This document shows positions 54,337 through 64,000 of a DNA stretch of 64,000 bases, one piece after another. The stretch is taken from the NCBI RefSeq assembly GCF_026191675.1, contig NZ_JAKRRY010000007.1, forward strand, positions 62,001 through 126,000, read 5' to 3'. The notes beneath the pieces were generated by a model. It worked only from the letters and a program-made list of their open reading frames with translations, was not told the DNA's origin and searched no databases. The position numbers and the translations under genes are program-made. Source of the DNA: Vibrio qingdaonensis. GTDB lineage: Bacteria; Pseudomonadota; Gammaproteobacteria; Enterobacterales; Vibrionaceae. How positions within the stretch are numbered: position 1 is the first letter of the stretch; every line of letters starts with the position of its first letter.

Positions 54337-55890
54337 CTACAACCGGTCAATACGGTTAAGGTTAAACTCCGCCGTCACCAAGTGTTCATCCTGCACCTCA
54401 GGTGCCATACGATCCCATGTCCGATAGATCATCGCTGTACGCGGGTTGGTTGCCAAGCTGTCACGGTGTTTATGCATAAACCGCCAATAAAACCCGTTAA
54501 ACGGGCAAGCTCGCTTTCCAGAGCGAGCTTTTACGTCGTAATGGCAGTCCGCACAATAGTCGCTCATTTTATTGATATAGTTACCACTGGAACAATAAGG
54601 CTTAGTTGCGATTAACCCGCCGTCAGCGTAGAGTGCCATCCCTCTAGTGTTTGGCATTTCAACCCATTCTATTGCATCAATGTATATCCCTAGATACCAA
54701 TCATCCATCTGACTCGGGTGCAACTCGGTCAACAACGCAAAATTTCCGGTCACCATCAGACGTTGAATATGATGAGCGTATGCCCACTCTAATGACTGTG
54801 AAATGGCATGTTGCATGCAACGCATGTTGGTCTTGCCTGTCCAATAAAAATTGGGAAGCGGACGAACAGCATTGAGCGCATTCTTTTCACGGTAATGCGG
54901 CATATTCGCCCAATACATACCACGAACATACTCTCGCCAGCCTAGTATTTGACGGATAAAGCCCTCTATTTGCGCTAGAGATATCGCTCCTTGTGAGCGA
55001 TGGTATGTTTCCAGAGCACAGTCAATCACTTCATGAGGACTAAGCAATTTGCAATTGAGAGCAAAAGACAATCGGCTATGATAAAGACTCCACATACTGT
55101 CACTGTCTGCCGTCATTGCATCTTGAAATTGTCCAAAAAAAGGCAAACAAACCTGACAAAAATGGTTCAGTAATGAAATAGACTGTGGACGATCCACTGG
55201 CCAAATAAGTTGATCTCCTATTTCTCCGATATGTTTTAAATGATGTCTGTCTATTCGGGCAATAACGTTGCTTGTGGGGTTCGCAAACAGTAACGGAGAG
55301 GGTATTTTTTCAACGTCTTTCTTTTTAAGCTTACTTCTATTTTCCGCATCATAATTCCATTTCCCACCCAATGGTGTACGTTCATCTTCCATTAGCACCC
55401 CAAAGCGTTTTCGCATTTTCCGATAGAAGTGCTCCATAACCACATGTTTTTCTGGATGAAAATATTCTGAAAGTTCTGAAAATGGCAGTAAAAAGTGCTC
55501 GGTGTCGACCTCAGTAACCGTGACGCCCTCGACGTCAAATTCCATTAATTGCTTCCGCAGCCTAAATTCATCGGGACGCTGATATTCAAGTTCATTCGCA
55601 CCATATTGAATAAGTAACGAAGTGAGCATATCTGTCAGGTTATCGAAGCATTCGGTTCTATCGAGATCTAGATAGTCGACGTGATGACCTTCTGAGCGTA
55701 AATGCTTGGCGAAAGACATCATCGCCAAAAAAAAGGCGACTTGTTTCTGAATGTGATGTGTCGTGTATTCCGACTCTTGCTTGAGCTCTGCTATCACGTA
55801 GACCACATTGTCTTCAGGTTGTGCCAACCAAGAATGTTCGTGGTTCAACTGGTCACCTAAAATAAGGCGTAACGTCGTCTTCCTTTTCAT
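54337..55890 (-). CDS. Iron-sulfur bacterial cryptochrome/(6-4) photolyase-like protein (PhrB type)
   Basis: 517 residues from MKRKTTLRLILGDQLN (ATG at 55890, preceded by GGGGGAGG); the longer frame overlaps the previous gene. It opens with the FeS-BCP form of the antenna domain (LRLILGDQLNHEHSWL). The FAD-binding half shows LGWREYVRGMYWANMP and NFALLTELHPSQMDDWYLG. Clustered Cys residues for a 4Fe-4S site are seen in NMRCMQHAI, PYCSSGN, YCADCHYD and RACPFNGF. Proteins of this group repair (6-4) photoproducts or act as light sensors. Confidence 0.9.
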   Translation of the reverse strand: MKRKTTLRLILGDQLNHEHSWLAQPEDNVVYVIAELKQESEYTTHHIQKQVAFFLAMMSFAKHLRSEGHHVDYLDLDRTECFDNLTDMLTSLLIQYGANELEYQRPDEFRLRKQLMEFDVEGVTVTEVDTEHFLLPFSELSEYFHPEKHVVMEHFYRKMRKRFGVLMEDERTPLGGKWNYDAENRSKLKKKDVEKIPSPLLFANPTSNVIARIDRHHLKHIGEIGDQLIWPVDRPQSISLLNHFCQVCLPFFGQFQDAMTADSDSMWSLYHSRLSFALNCKLLSPHEVIDCALETYHRSQGAISLAQIEGFIRQILGWREYVRGMYWANMPHYREKNALNAVRPLPNFYWTGKTNMRCMQHAISQSLEWAYAHHIQRLMVTGNFALLTELHPSQMDDWYLGIYIDAIEWVEMPNTRGMALYADGGLIATKPYCSSGNYINKMSDYCADCHYDVKARSGKRACPFNGFYWRFMHKHRDSLATNPRTAMIYRTWDRMAPEVQDEHLVTAEFNLNRIDRL

Positions 55891-55898
55891 GCCTCCCC

Positions 55899-57242
55899 CT
55901 ATACCTCTCCAATTGGCCAATCGCTAGCATCGACAACATCGGTTGCATTCTGACTGCTATCGCCTCGCCATTTCATAATAAACGCTCGCTCTGGATCATA
56001 ACGCTGCGTCTGTTTGTGTAGATCAAATCGGTGACTAGCTCTTGCAGCAGAACCTACCCCTGCAATGTACTGCCAGTTCCCCCAATTTGCGCCGACGTCG
56101 TAGTCAATCAGTGCTTGTTGGAAGTAACTCGCACCAAAACGCCAATCAATTCGTAGTTCATGCACCAAACAACTCGCAGCTAGCTGACGACCACGGTTAG
56201 ACATATAACCCGTGGTGTTAAGTTGCTTCATGCATGCATTGACGATAGGGAAAGCGGTTGTGCCATGGACCCACTGTCGAAAAAGGCTAGCGTTATAAGT
56301 GGTAAGAGGCTTTTTACCTTGAACCCCTTCAAACGCAAAAAGCTTGGTACCGTATACCTTGCTATACCAAAAGAAATACTCTCTCCAAAGTAACTCAAAA
56401 AAAATCCAGTATGTCGATTCATTTGCGGTGTAACGCGCCTCATAGGCACGCAACTGTGCCAAAATGGTTCTCGGTGATACATTGCCATTAGCCAACCATA
56501 ACGAAAATTTCGTTGAACTCGCCCAATCGTCAAGCTCATTACGCGTTTGCTTGTAGGACGATGCCGCACGCGAGCCAAAGTAAGCTTGGACATGTCGAAG
56601 CCCACTGTCTTCCCCGCCATAAACCCACTCCCCGAGTTGGTTATGACAAGAGGTTGGCAACCTTTCCAATGAGCTAGACAACACACTTTGCACTGGTGGA
56701 GGTAATAAGGTCACCGTCGCGCTAGGCGCATTGACTTCTAAGGTTTCTACTTGCTTTTTAAAACGAGAAAAACTACTGGGAAAAGAATTAAATTCGAACG
56801 GTAGAAACTCTTGCTGGAATAAAGTCGCGTTGTCGTCACGAGTAATATGAATGTGGGTACAATGAATGCGAATCTGAGAGACAATGAACTCGACATACCA
56901 ACTCGAAGATAATGCAACATACAAGGTCGTCACTCGATATCGAGAAATAATCGCGACTAATTCACCTATAATCTGGCTAAGATCCTTATCATGAATTAAA
57001 TGGAGAACTTGACCAATCTCGACCAATGAAGCTGACAATTGTGCTCGTGATTGATGGATAAATTGAGCTTTAGCCTGGCCAGAACAAATAATAGGCGAGA
57101 ACCTTGATTCAAAATGGGTTCGTATTGTATCAACATGAACACAATGAATCCTCGTCATCTCAATACTCGCTTGCAACAACAAACGGTTATCATGCAACCG
57201 CATGTCATTGTGAAACCAATAAAGTCCGATTTGCTCCGCCAT
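55899..57242 (-). CDS. DASH-family cryptochrome/deoxyribodipyrimidine photolyase
   Basis: 447 residues. N-terminal alpha/beta antenna domain (IGLYWFHNDMRLHDNRLLLQ). C-terminal FAD domain with WIFFELLWREYFFWYSKVYG (about 285), MSNRGRQLAASCLVHELRID (about 355) and YDVGANWGNWQYIAGVGSAA (about 385), ending in a DLHKQTQRYDPERAFIMKW tail that is typical of CRY-DASH. CRY-DASH repairs cyclobutane dimers mainly in single-stranded DNA. It precedes the Fe-S photolyase-like gene by 8 bp, so both are one transcript. Confidence 0.88.
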   Translation of the reverse strand: MAEQIGLYWFHNDMRLHDNRLLLQASIEMTRIHCVHVDTIRTHFESRFSPIICSGQAKAQFIHQSRAQLSASLVEIGQVLHLIHDKDLSQIIGELVAIISRYRVTTLYVALSSSWYVEFIVSQIRIHCTHIHITRDDNATLFQQEFLPFEFNSFPSSFSRFKKQVETLEVNAPSATVTLLPPPVQSVLSSSLERLPTSCHNQLGEWVYGGEDSGLRHVQAYFGSRAASSYKQTRNELDDWASSTKFSLWLANGNVSPRTILAQLRAYEARYTANESTYWIFFELLWREYFFWYSKVYGTKLFAFEGVQGKKPLTTYNASLFRQWVHGTTAFPIVNACMKQLNTTGYMSNRGRQLAASCLVHELRIDWRFGASYFQQALIDYDVGANWGNWQYIAGVGSAARASHRFDLHKQTQRYDPERAFIMKWRGDSSQNATDVVDASDWPIGEV

Positions 57243-57605
57243 AAGAACTTTCCTGTTTTTTTTAACGTAGCTTTAAGTACGAGTGGTTAAGCCTAATCGT
57301 TTATTTCATAGTAAGATTTATCGATCGTTCACAATAGACAAAGGGGACTACCATCCACTCATCGCTAAATAATAACCAAGGATGGGTTATTATTTTTTCT
57401 ATCCATTCATCCACTAAGTAAATACAACACACGGTAAATGGGAGCATGGTCACGTTAATCAATAATCAATAGAACAAAACAAAGATTTCAAAAGTGACAA
57501 TGTGGTCAACTCATAAGATAATTGACCTAAAGAACACTAAATACATACTCTTAGATGGCAACGTTCATGCCATTCACTGATATAGAGTCAAGGGATGCAA
57601 AAACC
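57243..57605. promoter_or_regulatory. Divergent region between the photolyase operon and the diguanylate cyclase gene
   Basis: About 360 bp. It holds a hairpin at 57367-57395: AAATAATAACC pairs with GGTTATTATTT around 7 bases and is followed by TTTC on the plus strand, so it may act as an attenuator ahead of the cyclase gene. No regulator gene and no clear operator seen. Confidence 0.45.
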
Positions 57606-58628
57606 ATGAAAAAAAACAATTTCCAGAAATCTGCAGCTAATCTAAAAAAAGCAGTTCCTCTTATGGTTAAGCATCATGTTCCAGCCACGCCTGCTAACTA
57701 TGCGCTATGGTATACGTACGTCGATCAAACCGTTCCGGAGCTCAACGAACAAGTTGACGCACTACTTAAAGACTACGATGTGCTTCCTCCTGTTAACGCG
57801 AATACGCTTTATAGGGAGCATATTGCCAATAAGGCAGAAGTGGATCTTGGCAACCTCAAACAAAATATGGAAGCTTTAGTCAGTGAGGTTTCCAGCTCAA
57901 TGACAGACGCGATAGCCGATACCTCGGACTTTTCGAAAGTGCTCACTAAGAGTTTTGATGGATTAAGTTCTAGTATCGAGGGCAACAATAACCCAACTTT
58001 GGACGAGGTCATGCCATTGATCCAAGAGTTGGTTGATGAAGCTAATGACATTCGACACTCGACCGACTTTATTCACAATCAGCTGAAAAGCGCCAGTGAC
58101 GAGATTAGTCGTCTAAAAATCGAACTGGCTAAAGTACAATGTAATGCAATGTTCGATAGCTTAACCTCAATATACAATCGCGGCGCATTCGATGCGGACC
58201 TCACCATGTTCTGCGACGCCAAGCAACCAATGAGCCTCATCTTTCTCGACATCGATCATTTCAAGAAATTTAACGACGAACTAGGGCACCTATTTGGCGA
58301 CACCATACTAAAAGGGATCGCACAACGCCTAAAGCAAGCCTGTCGTGGTGGTATTAGCGCTTACCGATTTGGTGGTGAAGAATTTGCCCTAATTGTCCCA
58401 AACAAATCGCTACGAGTTGCACGTCAAATGGCCGATACCATAAGGTTATCGATTGAAAAAATGGCCATCAAAGATCGTAAAAGCGGCAATAAAATGGGTA
58501 ACGTCACCGCTTCATTTGGTGTCGCTGAGTTTGTTGACGGTGATACCTATGACAGCTTAGTTGGCAAAGCTGACAAACAGCTCTACGATGCCAAACGCTC
58601 GGGGCGTAATCGTGTAATGCCCTACTAA
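57606..58628 (+). CDS. Diguanylate cyclase (GGDEF), VCA0956-like, without I-site
   Basis: 340 residues from MKKNNFQKSAANLKKAVPLM; the frame is open 17 codons upstream (57555), and this ATG fits the family better. A soluble N-terminal helical part (about 1-165, with a YALWYTYVDQTVPELNEQ segment) leads into a GGDEF domain. The latter has FDSLTSIYNRGAF, LDIDHFKKFNDELGHLFGD (metal Asp) and the active loop YRFGGEEFALIV. The inhibitory RxxD motif is replaced by RGGI, so product inhibition at that site is not expected. It makes c-di-GMP from two GTP. Confidence 0.92.
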   Translation: MKKNNFQKSAANLKKAVPLMVKHHVPATPANYALWYTYVDQTVPELNEQVDALLKDYDVLPPVNANTLYREHIANKAEVDLGNLKQNMEALVSEVSSSMTDAIADTSDFSKVLTKSFDGLSSSIEGNNNPTLDEVMPLIQELVDEANDIRHSTDFIHNQLKSASDEISRLKIELAKVQCNAMFDSLTSIYNRGAFDADLTMFCDAKQPMSLIFLDIDHFKKFNDELGHLFGDTILKGIAQRLKQACRGGISAYRFGGEEFALIVPNKSLRVARQMADTIRLSIEKMAIKDRKSGNKMGNVTASFGVAEFVDGDTYDSLVGKADKQLYDAKRSGRNRVMPY

Positions 58629-58733
58629 ACTGCCTGTCCCCATACATACAACGTAGAAGTTTGACACAACTTGCTGTTGTGTCGCTTCAGTGGAACATTA
58701 CGTTCAAGTACGATTACCATTCACTGACAAACA

Positions 58734-61631
58734 TCACTCCACCACCAAATAGTCTGCGATGTTAACCTCGTCAATTTGACTTGGCAGCAAGAACTTCTCA
58801 GCGAAAATACGATAAACCCCTGACTCTAAGAACAATCGAAACAAATCCCCATCCAAATGATGGTCTTTCACCATAAACGACATGATACGTAATGACTCAG
58901 ACAGCGTTTTAGGCGATTTATACGGTCTATCTGCACTCGTTAGTGCCTCAAAAACGTCCGCGAGTGCCATCACCCTCGCCGTCACCGGCATATCTTCCCC
59001 TTTTAGGCCCAACGGATAGCCAGTCCCATCCATTTTTTCATGGTGCCCACCTGCAATGCGCGGTACATCGGTCATATTTCTCGGGAAAGGTAGACTCTCT
59101 AACATACGGATCGTTTCGACAATATGATTATTAATGATGTAGCGCTCTTCTTCATTTAATGTCCCCCGTCGAATTGATAAGTTATAAATTTCGCCCAGGT
59201 TATTTTGATATTGAGTGCGCTTTAACTTAAAACGTTCATCATTCTTGTGTGAAGCTCGCCACGGCACTTTTTGTGACTCTGCGTCAGTTAATACCGAATT
59301 TTTTATCCCTGCAGTAAATGGATGATCGTCATATCGTGCACGCTCCTCCCATGATAGTCCTAAACGCGGATCTAACGTTTGTTCCCACTGTCGTTGGGCG
59401 ACAAGGTGGATTCGCGCAATCGCGTTATCATCAAGAAATTCACCTCCGATATTGGTTTCGGCAACAAACGCAAAGTCATCATCAAGCTGCTGCCACTGTT
59501 TTTCTAACTGTTGCATAGATTCAGCGGCTAAAGGCTTGTCTAAAGCTTGACTCAATACGTCAATATGAGCATCTCGCTTTAATACTTCAAAACGTGTGCG
59601 GATTTCATGAATTCGATTATAAATGGTTTCTAGTTTCGTCGATTTATCGACGACATATTCCGGTGTTGTGACTTTTCCACAATCATGTAACCAAGCCGCT
59701 AAATGCAATTCCTGCCACTGTTCATTATTCAGTGTAAACTGTGCAAATTCACCTGTATCTGTATCCACGGCGGCTTTCGTCAGCATTTCCGTGAGAACAG
59801 GAACACGTTGGCAATGATTGCCGGTGTAAGGCGACTTGGTATCAATCGCCCCAGCCATGACCTCAATAAAAGATTGCATCAGCGCCTTCTGATCGGCCAA
59901 AATTTGTCTCGTTTCAATGGCCACAGAGGTGTATTCCGTTAGGGATTCAATATAGGGCAATTTGCGCTCAAGCAACGCATTAACCTGATCGGATGCTAGG
60001 GCTAAGCCAAATCCTCCTAAAAGTGAACCACGCCTATCAAACAATGGTATGCACAAGAAAGATTCACCGGGCTGGATATTTTGAATAAACTCAGCCGCGT
60101 CCTGATAGCCGTATACCAGTGTTGTGTCCTCGACCAAAAATTTTTCTCTAAATTCCTGTAGATTCGACTCATTCAAATTAATGCTTTTTAGCGCATCCAC
60201 CGACAATGCTTCACCACTAGAAGACATGGCGCAATGAGGCGTTAACGTCTCCTCTGAATCAGATAAGTAAATGTATGCCTTACTTGCACCGGTCGACGCT
60301 AACGCTTCAACATGCAGCAACTCTAGCAATTTATCGAGGTCGTACTCTTTGGCAATATTTCGCGTCAAAGTCAGAAAGTTAGAGATCGTCACTTGCATCG
60401 CACAAAGCGATTGGGAAAGGTCATGAATCTCTTTAATATGCGATGATGATTCATTGACCGCTTTAAAATCAAATTGCTCGATCCGCTGCGCACGCTCCGT
60501 CGCCCTTTTTATCGGTTTCGATATTCTTTGCGCAATCACATACACAAACGGCAGTGCCACCGCCAGTAGAATCAACGACGCGTAAATCGATGTTTTTGCT
60601 ATAGCTTGCGATTTACCCAATAGCTCACTCGACTTGACGACCATCAACAAATACAGATCATGTCCTGACGCCTGAGGTGATGGTTCTATACGACCAATCC
60701 ACCGCTCCCCTAGCGCTTCAAATTCTATTGAACGTTTTAACGCCAAACTGATTTTACTGACCGCTTCTTTTACTATGGGATTGGCAATATCATCAATATG
60801 TAAATTCGCGCTTCTTCTAACCTCTTCTTGGACTTGAACGAGAGCTGGATTACTGTAGGCGTACAGCCGATTATTGCCATCAAATAACACTCTAAACGAA
60901 GACTCTCGGGTTACGGATTCGGCTAATACATAAGAAACTTGCTCTAGCGTCAAATCCGCTGCAATAACTGCACCGTTTGACGCCCTTTTGGAAATTGTTG
61001 TGCCTATTTTATCAACTAAAGAGAGGTAATATGGGTTTGATAAGGACAATTGGTCAACCGCCGCCTCTTGATACCACGCCTGGTTTCTCGGGGCAATGTG
61101 TAACTTTTCTCTCTCCTCTGTCACCGTTAAGTGGTGCACATGATTAAACTCATAGCTCACCAAACGTTCATCATGACTAGAATAATTAAAAACAATGTAC
61201 TCAGTATGGGGGCGAACCTTTAACGCTGCACGCATCTTCTGGCCGTAAAGTTGGTAAGCCATCAAAAAATCCCCATCAGGGAAGACAATGGAATAAGACA
61301 GAACATAAGGGCTAGACGACAACATACTAATGATTTCAGGCATGACTTTCACACGATCGTCAGCATCAAGGTATCTAGCGAGTTCGCCTTGAGATAACGC
61401 TTCTACGGTAGCAAAGGCAGGTTGATAATGAATCGTCAGATTCGCTTGGGTTTCTTTCGCTATACGGTCAAAAAGATGCTCATTTGCATCAAGCAGCACT
61501 TGATGCAAACCATTTTGAGTCAACCAAATTTGAACCCCACATACCGATAAGACCACAACTAAAAACAAACTTGAGATATGAATATGTAAAGGATATCGGA
61601 ACCAACTGCGATTGTTTCGCTTTGCCGTCAT
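58734..61631 (-). CDS. HD-GYP c-di-GMP phosphodiesterase receptor with Cache-like sensor, HAMP and GAF domains
   Basis: 965 residues. TM helix about 17-35, periplasmic sensor about 40-340 (dCache-like), second TM about 348-366, HAMP about 368-420, GAF about 430-590, then HD-GYP about 610-960. Active-site marks: [34 protein letters not shown], and the defining [13 protein letters not shown] with [17 protein letters not shown]. There is a long insert between the HD and GYP parts. It probably hydrolyses c-di-GMP in response to a periplasmic ligand. Confidence 0.93.
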   Translation of the reverse strand: MTAKRNNRSWFRYPLHIHISSLFLVVVLSVCGVQIWLTQNGLHQVLLDANEHLFDRIAKETQANLTIHYQPAFATVEALSQGELARYLDADDRVKVMPEIISMLSSSPYVLSYSIVFPDGDFLMAYQLYGQKMRAALKVRPHTEYIVFNYSSHDERLVSYEFNHVHHLTVTEEREKLHIAPRNQAWYQEAAVDQLSLSNPYYLSLVDKIGTTISKRASNGAVIAADLTLEQVSYVLAESVTRESSFRVLFDGNNRLYAYSNPALVQVQEEVRRSANLHIDDIANPIVKEAVSKISLALKRSIEFEALGERWIGRIEPSPQASGHDLYLLMVVKSSELLGKSQAIAKTSIYASLILLAVALPFVYVIAQRISKPIKRATERAQRIEQFDFKAVNESSSHIKEIHDLSQSLCAMQVTISNFLTLTRNIAKEYDLDKLLELLHVEALASTGASKAYIYLSDSEETLTPHCAMSSSGEALSVDALKSINLNESNLQEFREKFLVEDTTLVYGYQDAAEFIQNIQPGESFLCIPLFDRRGSLLGGFGLALASDQVNALLERKLPYIESLTEYTSVAIETRQILADQKALMQSFIEVMAGAIDTKSPYTGNHCQRVPVLTEMLTKAAVDTDTGEFAQFTLNNEQWQELHLAAWLHDCGKVTTPEYVVDKSTKLETIYNRIHEIRTRFEVLKRDAHIDVLSQALDKPLAAESMQQLEKQWQQLDDDFAFVAETNIGGEFLDDNAIARIHLVAQRQWEQTLDPRLGLSWEERARYDDHPFTAGIKNSVLTDAESQKVPWRASHKNDERFKLKRTQYQNNLGEIYNLSIRRGTLNEEERYIINNHIVETIRMLESLPFPRNMTDVPRIAGGHHEKMDGTGYPLGLKGEDMPVTARVMALADVFEALTSADRPYKSPKTLSESLRIMSFMVKDHHLDGDLFRLFLESGVYRIFAEKFLLPSQIDEVNIADYLVVE

Positions 61632-61687
61632 TCAACTTCCCTATTTCTTATTATGCTAATAGCAAGAATAGGTTAGCTTTGCTCATT

Positions 61688-64000
61688 TCACATGGTGTTA
61701 GTAATTAAATAAGGCTGAATATCATCAACATCCATTTGCTGAGGCAAAATATGCTGATGCGCATAATCGAGGTACACGTTCGAAGTGAGAAACAATTCAA
61801 AGAGTTGCGTATCTAGGTGTCCGCCCTTTGCCATATGCTTCATAATAGCTAAGGTTTCTGACAGTGTTTTAGGCTGCTTATAAGGTCTGTCCTGACTCGT
61901 CAGCGCCTCAAACACATCTGCAATCGCCATTGCCCTAGCTGCGACTGGCAATTGTTCGGCTACTGTCCCAAGCGGGTATCCTTTTCCATCCATTCTCTCG
62001 TGATGGCTACCCGCCAACAAAGGAACATTCTTTAAATGTTTAGGAAAAGGCAATCGTTCTAACATCCGTACTGTCGCGATCATATGGCTATTGATCGTAT
62101 AACGCTCTTCCTTATTCAGCGTGCCTTTCTGGGTGGACAGGTTATACAACTCGCCCAAATTATTCTGATATTTCCCAGCTTTAAGTACAAAGCGCTCCTC
62201 GCTTTCAGGTGCTTTCCCCCACGCTATCAAATGTTGGGCACCATCACTCAAAATGCACTCAGCTTTTTCGCCAGTAAACACTGTCGTACCGTAGCGCGCT
62301 CGCTCTTCCCATGACAACCCTAGATAAGGATTAATCGTTGCCATCCAAGATTGCTTGGCAATGGTCGCCAATTTATCTCGCGTACCTACATCCAAATACC
62401 CTTCACCGACATTCACTTTTGCCACCAACGCGAAATCCTCATCTATTTGTTGTTTACTTCGCTTAAGTTCCGCCCTTTCCTCGGTGCTTAAGGCGAACTC
62501 TGGCTTAGAGTGGTACACACTAAGTTCCGCATCACGTTTGAGTATTTCAAACCGCATTCGAATCTCATGAATACGGTTGTAAATGGTTTCCAACTTACTC
62601 GATTTATCAATCACGTGTTCTGGTGTCGTCACTTTACCGCAGTCATGCAACCATGCTGCGATATGAAGCTCTTCCCACTGAGCTTTCGTCATTGTGAATG
62701 CGGTAAATGGACCTGTCGTTTGCTTTTCTGCGGCTTTGGTTAACATCTCAGTTAAGATCGGCACTCGCTGGCAGTGATTCCCAGTATAAGGTGACTTCGT
62801 ATCAATGGCTTCTGCCATCACTTGAATGAAGGAATCCAACAATTCACGCTGCTTAGCGAGCATTGTCTGAGTTTCAATGGTGACCGATGCATAAGCGGCA
62901 AGCGTTTGAATATATTCAAGGTTATCCTCAAGCACTAGGTGCTCATTAGCACTATCAAACCCTAAACCCAGCCCACCGATCACGTTTTTGTGCCTATCTA
63001 TTAAGGGGATAAATAAGACATTGTCGGTGTCTTTTTCACGCGTGATATAAGGTAAAACATCCTCTGATGGGACGTAAACCGGCTGTTTCATCTGGAAAAA
63101 TTGGTATGACTCTTCGACTAGACGCGGATCATTTAATGGCAAAGCGCTTGCTTGCGACACATCCACTTCCCCTTGCGTTTTCACGTTTATGTATCTTGGT
63201 TCAAGTAAAGTTTCATCGTCGCTGATCAAATATATATAAGTACTATTCGCCAGTGTCGCTTCCGCGGTTTCTTTGCATACTAGCGCTAGCATTCGCTCTA
63301 GATCGTCTTCTTTTGCCATTGCATTGGTCAACGACAAGAATCGTTGTATCGTTAATTGCATCGCACTGAGCGACTCTGACATTACTTTAATTTCAGAAAC
63401 TTGGGTTTGTTCCTGCGTTGTCTCATTAAACTTAAAATGCTGTATTGATTTGGCTTTGTCTGACGCCTGACGTATTGGTTTCGCTAACCACTGTGACATG
63501 TAATAAATGCAAGGTAACACCAATAATAACGCAAAAAATGAACCTGCAATGGAGCGCTGAGCCACCGCGTTTGCGTCCTTAAGTAATTGATCCGATTTTA
63601 CCGCCATCGCCAAGTTAAATAATTGGTCACGGGTTCCTTTTAGGCGATCGATTTTTACTACCCATTTCTCACCTTTATAAGTGATCTCTTTTGCTTGTTC
63701 ACCAAATTCGACAACATTAGCAGTACTTGCGATTAATGGGTGGGCAATGTCGGTCAGTTTTAGTGGTATCGCTTGTCGTAACGCGTCTCTCACTTGAAAT
63801 AGTTCAGGTTGGCTATACGCATAAACATTATAATTATTGTCATATAGAACTCTTAACGCATCGCGACTTTCATCCGAATCTTGTAGTACCGTAGAAACTT
63901 GGTCGAGCAAAATATCCACCCCAAAGACAGCGCCATTCGTGGCTTTCCTGTGTAAAGTTATGCCGGTTCGGCCTAAGATCGGCATAAAATAGGGTTTCGA
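61688..64000 (-). CDS. Second HD-GYP receptor, paralogue of the neighbour (N-terminus outside window)
   Basis: At least 770 codons, with the start beyond the window edge; an internal Met at 63985 is not the start, because the paralogue has about 200 residues before that point. It shows the end of a Cache-like sensor, TM about 140-165 of the visible part, HAMP, GAF and HD-GYP ([51 protein letters not shown]). Gene order and similarity point to tandem duplication. All HD-GYP key residues are kept, so both copies may be active. Confidence 0.92.
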   Translation of the reverse strand, partial: SKPYFMPILGRTGITLHRKATNGAVFGVDILLDQVSTVLQDSDESRDALRVLYDNNYNVYAYSQPELFQVRDALRQAIPLKLTDIAHPLIASTANVVEFGEQAKEITYKGEKWVVKIDRLKGTRDQLFNLAMAVKSDQLLKDANAVAQRSIAGSFFALLLVLPCIYYMSQWLAKPIRQASDKAKSIQHFKFNETTQEQTQVSEIKVMSESLSAMQLTIQRFLSLTNAMAKEDDLERMLALVCKETAEATLANSTYIYLISDDETLLEPRYINVKTQGEVDVSQASALPLNDPRLVEESYQFFQMKQPVYVPSEDVLPYITREKDTDNVLFIPLIDRHKNVIGGLGLGFDSANEHLVLEDNLEYIQTLAAYASVTIETQTMLAKQRELLDSFIQVMAEAIDTKSPYTGNHCQRVPILTEMLTKAAEKQTTGPFTAFTMTKAQWEELHIAAWLHDCGKVTTPEHVIDKSSKLETIYNRIHEIRMRFEILKRDAELSVYHSKPEFALSTEERAELKRSKQQIDEDFALVAKVNVGEGYLDVGTRDKLATIAKQSWMATINPYLGLSWEERARYGTTVFTGEKAECILSDGAQHLIAWGKAPESEERFVLKAGKYQNNLGELYNLSTQKGTLNKEERYTINSHMIATVRMLERLPFPKHLKNVPLLAGSHHERMDGKGYPLGTVAEQLPVAARAMAIADVFEALTSQDRPYKQPKTLSETLAIMKHMAKGGHLDTQLFELFLTSNVYLDYAHQHILPQQMDVDDIQPYLITNTM

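Overview
The window looks like a Vibrio or close Vibrionaceae relative. The signs are a 369-residue RibB with a degenerate RibA-like tail, an mtlA-mtlD-mtlR operon with several CRP boxes, a VCA0956-like diguanylate cyclase, a GlyGly-CTERM tail and TRAP-rich catabolic operons. The species is inferred from protein character only.

Layout: (1) 1-4044, minus strand: a copper/silver RND efflux operon (small Cys/Met/His-rich protein, TolC-like CusC, a CusB with two C-terminal CusF-like domains, start of CusA) behind a CueR-type promoter with a 19-bp spacer. (2) 4103-13892, minus strand: a compact operon for an unidentified C4 sugar, polyol or sugar acid (RpiB-like isomerase, TRAP P/Q/M, PdxA2-like dehydrogenase, DhaK, DhaL, TpiA-like isomerase, AEC carrier, TIM-barrel isomerase/epimerase, RibB). 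Facing it at 14327-16353 are glpX and a SorC/EryD-type regulator. A perfect 16-bp inverted repeat lies between the two arms. (3) 16.6-17.9 kb: a small unknown ORF, a cold-shock protein and the broken tail of a GlyGly-CTERM protein.

(4) 17961-32148: two nearly identical IS3-family copies in opposite orientation bracket an AT-rich uronate/hexonate cluster (eda remnant, kdgK, TRAP, kduI, YhcH-like protein; divergently uxuB-like, LgoD-like, Ldh-family dehydrogenase and a FadR-type GntR regulator). An IS30-family fragment has cut off eda. (5) 32326-32390: three TnsB-site-like repeats at a 20-bp period end in ...GCCGACA 24 bp from the glmS stop codon. This is the glmS-proximal end of a Tn7-like transposon in attTn7. 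(6) 32415-39242: glmS, a DeoR-family regulator and the mannitol operon, with three CRP-like boxes upstream of mtlA.

(7) 39909-52165: one minus-strand operon (puuD-puuR-puuC-puuB-aguB-aguA-gabD-gabT) plus divergent puuA and an NhaC-family carrier. Together these encode the whole route agmatine to putrescine to GABA to succinate. (8) 52.3-54.0 kb: GNAT, HD-domain and PhzF genes. (9) 54.1-57.2 kb: a DUF2256 mini-gene, an Fe-S photolyase-like protein and a DASH cryptochrome. (10) 57.6 kb to the end: a diguanylate cyclase lacking a recognisable I-site, and two tandem HD-GYP receptors, the last truncated by the window edge. No tRNA, rRNA or CRISPR array was seen.
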